64,000 nt of DNA from positions 806,001 to 870,000 of the forward strand of contig NZ_VTTM01000001.1 of the NCBI RefSeq assembly GCF_008364795.1. The letters run 5' to 3'. The translations under genes were made by a program, and so were the position numbers. Below are positions 26,685 to 34,658 of this stretch, piece by piece (the stretch's first letter is position 1; the number at the start of each line of letters is the position of its first letter). The notes under the pieces are model-generated. The model saw nothing but the letters and a program-made list of their open reading frames with translations, did not search any database and was not told the origin of the DNA. This stretch comes from Azospirillum oryzae. GTDB taxonomy: Bacteria; Pseudomonadota; Alphaproteobacteria; Azospirillales; Azospirillaceae.

Positions 26685-27482
26685 ATGGCCACCCGCTCCG
26701 CTCTCATCAACGTCATGGTCCGCGCCGCCGAAAAGGCTGCCCGCGGTCTGGTCCGCGACTTCGGCGAGGTCGAACACCTCCAGGTGTCGCGCAAGGGGCC
26801 CGCGGACTTCGTGTCCGCCGCCGATCTGAAGGCCGAACGCACCCTGCGCGAGGAACTGCAGAAGGCGCGGCCCGAATTCGGTTTCCTGATGGAGGAGAGC
26901 GGCGCGTCCAAGGGCAGCGATGCCGAGGCGCGCTGGATCGTCGATCCACTCGACGGCACCACCAACTTCCTGCACGGCCTGCCGCACTGGGCGATCTCCA
27001 TCGCCGCCGAGCGCAACGGCGAGATCGTCGCCGGCGTCATCTACGCCCCGATCGGCGACCAGCTGTTCTGGGCCGAGAAGGGTGCCGGCGCCTTCGTCAA
27101 CCACACCCGCCTGCGCGTTTCCGAACGCCGGCGGCTGGAGGATTGCGTGATCGCCACCGGCATCCCGTTCAAGGGCCGCGGCGACCACGCCACCTTCCTG
27201 AAGGAACAGGAAGCGGTGATGAAGGAGGTCGCGGGCATCCGCCGCTTCGGCGCCGCCTCGCTCGACCTCGCCTACACCGCCGCCGGCCGATTCGACGCCT
27301 ATTGGGAACGCGGCCTGGCCCCCTGGGACTGCGCCGCCGGCGTGCTGATGGTCACCGAGGCCGGCGGTTTCGTCGGCGAGATCGAGGGCGGCCGCAACCC
27401 GGTCTTCACCGGCAACGTGCTCGCCGCCAACAGCCATCTCCAGGTCCCGGTCGCCCGCCTGTTGAAGTCCGCCAAGGGCTGA
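26685..27482 (+). CDS. suhB: Inositol monophosphatase family protein (SuhB)
   Basis: A Mg-dependent, lithium-sensitive phosphatase acting on inositol phosphates and related substrates; in E. coli SuhB also joins rRNA antitermination complexes. The 265-residue product has the metal-site motifs FLMEESG, WIVDPLDGTTNFLHGLPHWA and WERGLAPWDCAAGVLMVTEA. The ATG at 26685 is chosen over an in-frame start 15 codons upstream that falls in the efp terminator. A hairpin follows it directly. Confidence 0.93.
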   Translation: MATRSALINVMVRAAEKAARGLVRDFGEVEHLQVSRKGPADFVSAADLKAERTLREELQKARPEFGFLMEESGASKGSDAEARWIVDPLDGTTNFLHGLPHWAISIAAERNGEIVAGVIYAPIGDQLFWAEKGAGAFVNHTRLRVSERRRLEDCVIATGIPFKGRGDHATFLKEQEAVMKEVAGIRRFGAASLDLAYTAAGRFDAYWERGLAPWDCAAGVLMVTEAGGFVGEIEGGRNPVFTGNVLAANSHLQVPVARLLKSAKG

Positions 27483-27497
27483 CCCCTCCTGCCCTGC

Positions 27498-27538
27498 CCA
27501 CCCATCCGCCTTCCCGTGCGGGACAGGCGGATGGGTGG
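27498..27538 (+). terminator. Hairpin after suhB, probable terminator
   Basis: ccacccatccgcc pairs perfectly with ggcggatgggtgg over a 15-base loop, 16 bases past the suhB stop. The tail is ttgtgg rather than a T-run, so it may attenuate rather than end transcription into the next gene. Confidence 0.5.
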
Positions 27539-27601
27539 TTGTGGCTGGAGCGATCGATAGGCTATGGTTTGCAGGACAAAGGTTTAACGGGACACATCGT
27601 T

Positions 27602-28369
27602 TTGGGCCGCTGGGGACACGCCGACCGCAAGCACCTTGCCGCCGCCGCGCTGTGCGCGGTCTGGACGCTCTCTCCGGCTGCCCTGTCGGCAGCGGCACCG
27701 GCCAACGGCCCGGCGCCGTCTCCCGCCGGACTGACGCTGGAAAACGCGGTTCCCCTGTCCGTGCCGCCCCGCCCCAATCTGCGCACCCCGCCACCGGTCA
27801 AGGCACCGCCGCGACTCGTCCTGCCGCAGCCGCTGGAGGCCCCGCCTCCGCCCGTCCTGACCGAAGGTCCGGCCCAGCCGGCACCCCGCGCAACCGCCCG
27901 TACCGAGCCGGCCCCGAAGGCGGCGCAGCCGCAGCAGCCCGCCGTCCAGGCACCTGCCGCTCCGGCGCCCGATCGGACGCCGACCGCCCCGCGAACCGAC
28001 ACGGCCGCGCTGCCCCCTCCCCCGGACGCGGCACCCCCTGCGGCTAACCTGCCACCTTCGAGCGTTTTGAGCCTTGTGTTCCCGGCCGACGCCACCAATC
28101 TGCCGGATACGGCAGACGCCGTGGTCGACCGGATCGTCGAACGGCTGCGCGCCAGCGACACCGCGAGGCTCCAGTTGCGCTCCTACGCCAGCGGCACCGC
28201 CGATACGGCGCGCGAGGCGCGACAGCTGGCACTGGCCCGGGCGTTGGCTCTGCGCGAGCGGCTGTCGGCCTTCGGGATCCGCAGCACCCGCGTCGATGTC
28301 CGCGCGCTTGGCGTCGACGACAACGGCGGGCCACCCGACCGGATCGATGCTGTCTTTCTGAATGAGTAG
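27602..28369 (+). CDS. Secreted proline-rich protein with C-terminal OmpA-like domain
   Basis: About 255 residues. An N-terminal signal-like segment (HLAAAALCAVWTLSPAALSA, cleaved near SAAAPA) is followed by a Pro/Ala-rich region (about 35-150). A C-terminal OmpA-like domain comes last, with LVFPADATNLPDTADAVVDR, LRSYASGTADTAREARQLAL, ARALALRERLSAFGI and DRIDAVFLNE. No ATG is in frame at the start of the signal; the TTG at 27602 is my choice, and a TTG about 11 codons upstream is also open. It is the first of three genes whose products resemble an envelope energy machine (MotA/TolQ-like and MotB-like follow). Function unknown. Confidence 0.7.
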   Translation: MGRWGHADRKHLAAAALCAVWTLSPAALSAAAPANGPAPSPAGLTLENAVPLSVPPRPNLRTPPPVKAPPRLVLPQPLEAPPPPVLTEGPAQPAPRATARTEPAPKAAQPQQPAVQAPAAPAPDRTPTAPRTDTAALPPPPDAAPPAANLPPSSVLSLVFPADATNLPDTADAVVDRIVERLRASDTARLQLRSYASGTADTAREARQLALARALALRERLSAFGIRSTRVDVRALGVDDNGGPPDRIDAVFLNE

Positions 28370-28417
28370 CGCCCAACCCGTGCGCGAGGTCTGATCGGAA
28401 CACCCCTTCGGAGCATC

Positions 28418-29611
28418 ATGACCGCCACAACCCCGACGACCCGACCGCTGGAGGTATCCGCCCTCATGACACGCCCGGAGCGGTTCCTGACCCGGATGAT
28501 CCTGTTCCTGGTGGTGGTCGGCGCGGTGACTGGCCTGCTGTTCCCCGCCTTGCGCTCCGCCTTCCTCAACAATGCGCCGCTGAACGGCGTCATCCTGGCG
28601 ACGCTGCTGGCCGGCATCGCCTTCATCTTCCGCCAGGTCCTGATGCTGCGCCCCGAAGTGGCGTGGCTGGAGCAGTACCAGAGCGGCGTCGCCCCCGCCT
28701 CGCTGCAGGAACCGGTGCTGCTCGCGCCGATGGCGCGCATGCTGGGCGAGCGGCGCGGCCGGCTGACCCTGTCAGCCCTGTCGATGCGCTCCCTGCTCGA
28801 CGGCATCGCCTCGCGCCTGGACGAATCGCGGGAGCTGTCGCGCTATCTGATCGGCCTGCTGATCTTCCTCGGCCTGCTCGGCACCTTCTGGGGCCTGCTG
28901 CACACCGTGCAGTCGGTTGGCGGCGTCATCGGCAGCCTGTCGGTCCAGGGCGGCGACGTCGGCACCATGTTCTCCCACCTGCAGCAGGGGCTGGAAGCGC
29001 CGCTGGTCGGCATGGGAACCGCATTCTCCTCGTCGCTGTTCGGCCTCGCCGGGTCCCTGGTGTTGGGCTTCCTGGAACTCCAGGCCAGCCAAGCCCACAA
29101 CCGCTTCTTCCAGGACCTTGAGGATTGGCTGTCCAGCGCCACCCGCCTGTCGAGCGCCGCCGCCGGCGGGCTCGAATCGGGCGACCATGCGGCGTCGGCC
29201 TACTTGACCGCCCTGCTGGAGCAGACCGCCGAAAACCTCGACTCGCTCCAACGCACCGTCGCCACCGCCGAGGAAGGCCGGCGCGCCGCCAACGCCAACC
29301 TGATGGCGCTGACCGAGCGGCTGTCGAGTCTGACCGACCACATGCGGGCCGAACAGCAGCTTCTCCTGCGGCTGGGCGAGAACCAGCTGGAGGTGAAGGG
29401 GCTGCTCGACCGGCTGGCGGAAAACGCCGGCGCCGGCTTCGACGACGCCTCGCGCCAGCATCTGCGCAACATGGACATCTATCTCGCCCGCATCGTCGAG
29501 GAATCCTCCAACGGCCGCGTCCAGGCGGTGCAGGAGATCCGCAGCGAGATCAAGCTGCTGGCCCGCACCATCGCCGCATTGGCCGAAGAAGCCGACCAGC
29601 AGCAGCGCTGA
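28418..29611 (+). CDS. MotA/TolQ/ExbB-like proton channel protein with long cytoplasmic tail
   Basis: 397 residues with four membrane segments (about 27-45, 55-76, 143-165, 199-221). The last two carry the family pattern LIFLGLLGTFWGLLHTVQSV and LVGMGTAFSSSLFGLAGSLV. About 175 further residues form a helical, coiled-coil-rich tail (SLQRTVATAEEGRRAANANL to ARTIAALAEEADQQ). Tail and topology recall ZorA of Zorya defence as well as TolQ and MotA, but no Zorya effector genes are nearby. The start is 48 bases after the OmpA-like gene and 35 before the MotB-like gene, so all three are probably one operon. Confidence 0.85.
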   Translation: MTATTPTTRPLEVSALMTRPERFLTRMILFLVVVGAVTGLLFPALRSAFLNNAPLNGVILATLLAGIAFIFRQVLMLRPEVAWLEQYQSGVAPASLQEPVLLAPMARMLGERRGRLTLSALSMRSLLDGIASRLDESRELSRYLIGLLIFLGLLGTFWGLLHTVQSVGGVIGSLSVQGGDVGTMFSHLQQGLEAPLVGMGTAFSSSLFGLAGSLVLGFLELQASQAHNRFFQDLEDWLSSATRLSSAAAGGLESGDHAASAYLTALLEQTAENLDSLQRTVATAEEGRRAANANLMALTERLSSLTDHMRAEQQLLLRLGENQLEVKGLLDRLAENAGAGFDDASRQHLRNMDIYLARIVEESSNGRVQAVQEIRSEIKLLARTIAALAEEADQQQR

Positions 29612-29646
29612 CACTCTGACACCGTAGGCCAACGCCGGGAGTACCC

Positions 29647-31041
29647 ATGGCCAGCATCAGCCGCCGCAACGGCCACCGCGACGCCAGCGCATGGCCCGGC
29701 TGGGTCGACGCCCTGTCGTCGCTGGTGATGGTCGTCATCTTCCTGCTGATGGTCTTCGTCGTGGCACAATTCTACCTCGCCACAGCCCTGACCGGCCGGG
29801 ACGAGCAGCTGACCGCGCTCAATCACAAGATCGCGGAGATGAACGACCTGCTGGCAATGGAGCGGGATGCCAACGCCGACCTGCGCGTCAACATCACCCA
29901 GCTGTCGACCGAATTGCAGACCTCCGTCGCCGCCCGCGACGACATGACCCTGACGCTGAGCCAGTTGCAGGAGGACCGCGACCGCACCGCCCGCACGCTG
30001 GAAGAGCTGCAGCGCAATGTCCGCGTCGACCGTGAGACGCTCGACCTGAAGCTGAAGGAGATCATCAGCCTTCAGAACGACATCAAGGCCCTGCGTGAGG
30101 CCCGGCAGAAGCTGGAGGGCGAGTTTGCCGCCGCCGTCGCCGCCACAAAGCTGACCGAGCAGCAACGCCAAGCCCTGCTGGCCGAACTCGGAACCACCCG
30201 TGACCGCGCCAAGGCGCTGGAATCGGAACTCGCATCCGCCAACGAGAAGACCATGCTGGCGCAGAAGGAGATCGACCAGCGCGACATCCGGCTGAAGACG
30301 ATGGAGTCGCAGCTGGCCGACAGCCGGACCCAGGCCCAGAAGGAAATCGACCAGCGCGACATCCGCATCCGCGACCTGATGGCTTCCCTCACCGGCGAGA
30401 AGGCGGTGGGGACCCAGAGCAAGCAGCAGATCGACCTGCTGAACCAACAGCTTCTGGCCCTGCGTGAACAGCTCGCCCGCATCGGCGCGGCGCTGGCGGC
30501 GTCGGAAAAGTCCTCGGCCGAGCAGAAGGTGCAGATCGCGGAACTGGGCGCCCGGCTCAATCAGGCGCTCGCCGCCAAGGTCCAGGACCTCGCGCGCTAC
30601 AAGTCGGAATTCTTCGGCCGTGTCCGCGAGGCGCTGGGCAACCGGCCGGACGTGAAGATCGTCGGCGACCGCTTCGTCTTCCAGTCGGAACTGCTGTTCC
30701 CGTCCGGCTCGGCGACGCTGGAGGAGGCCGGCAAGCAACGGCTGGCCGACCTCGCCCATACCCTGATCGAGATCGGCAAGGCGATTCCGTCCGACATCAA
30801 TTGGGTTCTGCGGGTGGATGGCCACACCGACATCAAGCCGGTGCGCTTCCAGTTCGCCTCCAACTGGGAATTGTCGTCGGCGCGCGCCATCTCGGTGGTC
30901 AAGTTTCTGATCGATCAAGGCATCCCGGCAGAACGCCTCGCCGCCGCCGCCTTCGGCGAGTTCCAGCCCATCGACCCCGGCGCGTCGGACGAGGCGTTGG
31001 CGAAGAACCGCCGGATCGAGATCAAGCTGGACCAGCGGTAA
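29647..31041 (+). CDS. MotB-like stator protein: TM helix, long coiled coil, OmpA peptidoglycan-binding domain
   Basis: 464 residues. After a short basic N-terminus, WPGWVDALSSLVMVVIFLLM opens a single membrane helix with Asp21 in the position of the proton-carrying Asp of MotB/TolR. Residues about 50-325 are a continuous coiled coil that includes two copies of QKEIDQRDIR 25 residues apart. The C-terminal OmpA domain has FPSGSATLEEAGKQRLADLA, RVDGHTDIKPVRF, NWELSSARAISVVKFLI and NRRIEIKLDQR, with the residues that bind diaminopimelate. gggag before the ATG supports the start. The coiled coil makes it far longer than flagellar MotB; function unknown. Confidence 0.88.
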   Translation: MASISRRNGHRDASAWPGWVDALSSLVMVVIFLLMVFVVAQFYLATALTGRDEQLTALNHKIAEMNDLLAMERDANADLRVNITQLSTELQTSVAARDDMTLTLSQLQEDRDRTARTLEELQRNVRVDRETLDLKLKEIISLQNDIKALREARQKLEGEFAAAVAATKLTEQQRQALLAELGTTRDRAKALESELASANEKTMLAQKEIDQRDIRLKTMESQLADSRTQAQKEIDQRDIRIRDLMASLTGEKAVGTQSKQQIDLLNQQLLALREQLARIGAALAASEKSSAEQKVQIAELGARLNQALAAKVQDLARYKSEFFGRVREALGNRPDVKIVGDRFVFQSELLFPSGSATLEEAGKQRLADLAHTLIEIGKAIPSDINWVLRVDGHTDIKPVRFQFASNWELSSARAISVVKFLIDQGIPAERLAAAAFGEFQPIDPGASDEALAKNRRIEIKLDQR

Positions 31042-31053
31042 GGTCCGGCTGGG

Positions 31054-31644
31054 TCAGCCCTGCCACTCCTCGCGCAGGATGGCGTAGAGGACGTGGTCGC
31101 GCCATGCGCCGTCGATGCGCAGATAGCCTCGGGCATAGCCTTCGTGGGTGAAGCCGACCTTTTCCAACAGGCCGCGGCTCGGCAGGTTGGTCGGCAGGCA
31201 GGCGGCTTCGACCCGGTGCAGGCCGAGTTGCCCGAAGGCGAATTCCAGAACCAGCCGGGTACCGCCGGACACATAGCCGTTGCGGGCATAGGGCTGGCCG
31301 GCCCAGTAGCCGAGCGTCCCCATCTGGGCCACGCCGCGGCGGATGTTGGTGAGGCCGAGGCCGCCGACCAGCGCGTCGGTCGCGCGGTCGAAGATCAGGA
31401 AGCTATAGCCGAGATCGTCGCGCCATTCCTGCGCCTGCCGCCGCAGCCGCCGGGCGAAGGCTGTGCGCGTCAGAGCATCGGCCGGCCAAGTGGGTTCCCA
31501 GGGCGTCAGGAAAGCGCGCGAGGCGGCGCGGAGGTCGGCCCACTCCCGCCAGTCGCGGGGCAAAGGCGGCCGGATGTAGCAGTTTGGCCCGTCGAGACGG
31601 ATCGCGGGCGGGCTGATGAGGCCGCTGCCGAGGAGGCGGATCAT
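31054..31644 (-). CDS. GNAT-family N-acetyltransferase (RimJ-like)
   Basis: A 196-residue GNAT acetyltransferase resembling RimJ/RimL, which acetylate protein N-termini. Motifs: LVGGLGLTNIRRGVAQMGTL, GYWAGQPYARNGYVSGGTRL (acetyl-CoA site), LHRVEAACLPTNLPSRGLLE and KVGFTHEGYARGYLRIDGAW. The ATG giving MIRLLGSGLISPPAIRLDGP is chosen; the frame is open further upstream through repeat sequence. It converges with the MotB-like gene, only 12 bases apart. Substrate not assignable. Confidence 0.88.
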   Translation of the reverse strand: MIRLLGSGLISPPAIRLDGPNCYIRPPLPRDWREWADLRAASRAFLTPWEPTWPADALTRTAFARRLRRQAQEWRDDLGYSFLIFDRATDALVGGLGLTNIRRGVAQMGTLGYWAGQPYARNGYVSGGTRLVLEFAFGQLGLHRVEAACLPTNLPSRGLLEKVGFTHEGYARGYLRIDGAWRDHVLYAILREEWQG

Positions 31645-31653
31645 AGTGCGACC

Positions 31654-31755
31654 ACACTTCCTCTCCCTTTCAGGAGAAGAGACATCCGCATCCCGGTCCA
31701 TTCACGCAATGCATCCCCCTCACCCCAACCCTCTCCCCGGGGGGGAGAGGGAGAC
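31654..31755. repeat. GC-rich palindromic repeat (copy 3)
   Basis: The right arm atccccctcaccccaaccct plus ctccccgggggggagaggga (31712-31753), with tcacgcaatgc before it, is nearly identical to the arms at 9161-9197 and 24494-24532. The left arm is decayed (cttcctctccctttcaggag, 31660-31679). It lies between the GNAT and M16 peptidase genes. Confidence 0.8.
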
Positions 31756-31795
31756 GAGTGCGGGGGTGAAATGGAGACCGCCACCGTCTTCATCG

Positions 31796-33055
31796 TCAGG
31801 CGAGACGCTCCGCGATGCGGTCGTAGCTTTCCAGCTTGGCGATCGGGCCGAGCGCGGCGACGGTCGGGCGGCTGGCGCGCAGGCGGGAGGCGGCCTTGAC
31901 CACGGCGTCGCGGTCGACACCGTCGATCTTCGCCACGATCTCTTCCACCGGAACCGGGCGGTCGTAGATCAGGATCTGCTGGCCCAGCTGTTCGCAGCGA
32001 GACATGGTGCTTTCCAGCGCCATCAGCGTCCCGGCCTTCAACTGGGCGCGGGCGCGGGCGACCTCGTCCTCGGTGACGTCGGCGCCGACCTTGGCGATCT
32101 CGTCGCAGACGACGGGGACCAGTTCCGCCACCTCATCCTCGCCGGTGCCGGCATAGACGCCGAACAGGCCGCCATCATGGTAGCCGCCGGTGAAGGTGTA
32201 GATGGAATAGACCAGCCCGCGCTTCTCGCGCACCTCCTGGAACAGGCGGGACGACATGCCGCCGCCCAGCAGGGTGGAGAGCACGGAGTGGGCGTAGAAG
32301 TCCGGATCATGGACCCCTACCCCGTCGAAGCCGAGCACGAGGTGCATCTGCTCCAGGTCGCGGTCCTCGCGGAAGTCGCCGCCGGTGTAGCTGGCGGACT
32401 CCGGCTTGGGCGGGGCGCCGCTCGGCAGGTCGCCGAATGCCTTGAACGCGAGGTCGACCATCCGGTCATGCTCGATCCGGCCGGCGGCGCTCAGCACCAT
32501 GCCGGGGGCGCCGTAATGGCCGCCGATATAGTCGACCAGCGCCTCGCGCGGCAGCGCGCCGACGATCTCCGCCGAGCCCAGCACCGGACGGCCGATCGCC
32601 TGCCCAGGATAGGCGGTGGACTGGAAATGGTCGAAGATGATGTCGTCGGGCGTGTCGGCGCTCTGGCCGATCTCCTGCAGAACCACCGTGCGCTCGCGCA
32701 CCAGCTCCTCGGCGTCCAGCGTGGAGTGCTGGATCATGTCGGACAGGATGTCGAGCGCCAGCGGTGCATCCTCGTGCAGGACCTTGGCGTAATAGGCGGT
32801 CTGCTCGCGGGTGGTGTAGGCGTTCAGCTGCCCGCCGACATTCTCGATCTCCTCGGAGATGCGGAAGGCGGACCGGCGGCGGGTGCCCTTGAACAGCATA
32901 TGCTCGACGAGGTGGGCGACGCCGTTGACGCTCGCCGCCTCGTTGCGGGTACCAACCCCGACCCAGCAGCCGAGCGAAACGGACTGCACGTCGGGCATCG
33001 TATCGGTCGCGACGCGAAGCCCGTTGGGCAACGTCGTCACACGAATGGAACTCAT
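31796..33055 (-). CDS. M16 family zinc metallopeptidase (processing-peptidase-like)
   Basis: A 419-residue homologue of mitochondrial processing peptidase beta, conserved in alphaproteobacteria. The inverted zinc motif HLVEH is at residues 48-52 (VNGVAHLVEHMLFKGT), with further family segments NVGGQLNAYTTREQTAYYAK and GGGMSSRLFQEVREKRGLVY. It has no signal peptide. Its start overlaps the thrC stop by four bases (ATGA), the same thrC-M16 pairing found in other alphaproteobacteria. Natural substrates are not established. Confidence 0.94.
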   Translation of the reverse strand: MSSIRVTTLPNGLRVATDTMPDVQSVSLGCWVGVGTRNEAASVNGVAHLVEHMLFKGTRRRSAFRISEEIENVGGQLNAYTTREQTAYYAKVLHEDAPLALDILSDMIQHSTLDAEELVRERTVVLQEIGQSADTPDDIIFDHFQSTAYPGQAIGRPVLGSAEIVGALPREALVDYIGGHYGAPGMVLSAAGRIEHDRMVDLAFKAFGDLPSGAPPKPESASYTGGDFREDRDLEQMHLVLGFDGVGVHDPDFYAHSVLSTLLGGGMSSRLFQEVREKRGLVYSIYTFTGGYHDGGLFGVYAGTGEDEVAELVPVVCDEIAKVGADVTEDEVARARAQLKAGTLMALESTMSRCEQLGQQILIYDRPVPVEEIVAKIDGVDRDAVVKAASRLRASRPTVAALGPIAKLESYDRIAERLA

Positions 33056-34473
33056 GCGGCCTCCTGGGCGGCGCGGGCGCGCGCGGTGACGAAGTCCTGG
33101 ACCGCCGCCAGATCGTTCGGCAGTTCGGACAGGCGCTCCTCGCGCACATAAAGATCGGACAGACGCGGCGGCAGGTCCGGCCGGCGGCCGGTCGCCTTTT
33201 CCACCGCGTCGGGGAACTTGGCGGGATGGGCGGTGGCGAGAACCACCATGGGAACGGACGGATCGACCCGGCCGGCCGCGACCGCGGCCTTGGCCGCCCC
33301 GATGCCGACCGCGGTGTGCGGGTCGAGCAGATAGAGGCTGCCCTTCCAGACGTCGGCGATGGTCGCCATGGTGGCGGCCTCGTCCACCCGGTGGCCGGAG
33401 AAGATCGCCAGCGCGCGGGCGAGCTGCGCGTCGGTCACCGCGAACCTGCCCTCGGTGCGGAAGCGGTTCAGCGCCTCCGTCACCGCGGCGCCGTCGCGGT
33501 CGAGCAGGTCGAACAGCAGCCGTTCGAAGTTGGAGGAGATCTGGATGTCCATGCTGGGAGACAAGGTAGGGACGACGGGCGCCGCGACCATGCTCCCACT
33601 GGCGAAAAAGCGCGCCAGGATGTCGTTGCTGTTGGAGCCGACGACCAGCGTCTCCACCGGCAGTCCCATGGCGCGGGCGCCATAGGCGGCATAGACGTTG
33701 CCGAAATTACCGGTCGGCACGGTGAAGGCAATCTTGCGGTCGGGAGCGCCCAGCGCCACCGCGGCGGTGAAGTAATAGACGATCTGGGCCATGATGCGGG
33801 CCCAGTTGATCGAATTCACCGCCGACAGCCCCATCCGGTCGCGGAAAGCGCCGTCGTTGAACATCGCCTTCACGAGGTCCTGGCAATCGTCGAAGGTGCC
33901 GTCCAGCGCGATGTTGTGGACGTTGGACGACAGCACGCTGGTCATCTGCCGGCGCTGCACCTCGGACGTGCGGCCCTTGGGGTGCAGGATGAAGATGTCG
34001 ACGTTCTGGCGGTCGCGGCAGGCCTCGATGGCGGCCGAGCCGGTGTCGCCGGAGGTGGCGCCGACGATGGTCACCCGCTGCCCGCGCTTGGCCAGCACAT
34101 GGTCGAACAGGCGGCCGAGCAGCTGCAGCGCCACATCCTTGAAGGCCAGGGTGGGCCCGTGGAACAGCTCCAGCACCCAGGTGGTCGGATCGACCTGCAC
34201 CAGCGGGGTCACCGCGGCATGGTCGAAGCTGGCATAGGCGTCACGGACGATGGCGCGGAACTCGTCCTCCGCAATGGCACCGCCCAGGAAGGGCAGCATC
34301 ACCCGGACGGCGATCTCGCTGTAGGGCAGCCCGCGCATGGCGCGGATGTCGTCGGCCGTGAACTGCGGCCAGGTCTCCGGCACATAGAGGCCGCCGTCGC
34401 GCGCCAGCCCGGCAAGAAGGACGTCCTCGAAACCCAAGACCGGGGCCGCGCCCCGCGTGCTGACGTACCGCAC
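33052..34473 (-). CDS. thrC: Threonine synthase
   Basis: Last step of threonine synthesis, converting O-phosphohomoserine to threonine with PLP. The 473-residue protein starts with GTG (MRYVSTRGAAPVLGFEDVLL, a family-typical beginning). It contains ELFHGPTLAFKDVALQLLGR with the PLP lysine, VGATSGDTGSAAIEACR and FTVPTGNFGNVYAAYGARAM. Length is normal for the long bacterial/fungal type. It overlaps the M16 peptidase by four bases. Confidence 0.97.
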   Translation of the reverse strand: MRYVSTRGAAPVLGFEDVLLAGLARDGGLYVPETWPQFTADDIRAMRGLPYSEIAVRVMLPFLGGAIAEDEFRAIVRDAYASFDHAAVTPLVQVDPTTWVLELFHGPTLAFKDVALQLLGRLFDHVLAKRGQRVTIVGATSGDTGSAAIEACRDRQNVDIFILHPKGRTSEVQRRQMTSVLSSNVHNIALDGTFDDCQDLVKAMFNDGAFRDRMGLSAVNSINWARIMAQIVYYFTAAVALGAPDRKIAFTVPTGNFGNVYAAYGARAMGLPVETLVVGSNSNDILARFFASGSMVAAPVVPTLSPSMDIQISSNFERLLFDLLDRDGAAVTEALNRFRTEGRFAVTDAQLARALAIFSGHRVDEAATMATIADVWKGSLYLLDPHTAVGIGAAKAAVAAGRVDPSVPMVVLATAHPAKFPDAVEKATGRRPDLPPRLSDLYVREERLSELPNDLAAVQDFVTARARAAQEAA

Positions 34474-34658
34474 CGCTTACACTCCGTCCGATGAAGTGGG
34501 CATAGTTAGCGAGGACCCCGCCCGCACGCAAGCGGTGCGGGACGCACGGCGCATATTCCGTCCGGTTGGGGCCGTCGGGCTGCTCTGGATGGAACGTTTG
34601 GAACGCCGTGAAACAGTCTTCCGGGGAGTGTTCACTGTTCAATCCGGGCCTTGGCCTC

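Noticed and set aside
27602..31041. Complete Zorya antiphage system
   Set aside because: The channel and stator proteins recall ZorA/ZorB, but no ZorC/D or ZorE-type genes are adjacent; suhB and a GNAT gene flank the set instead.
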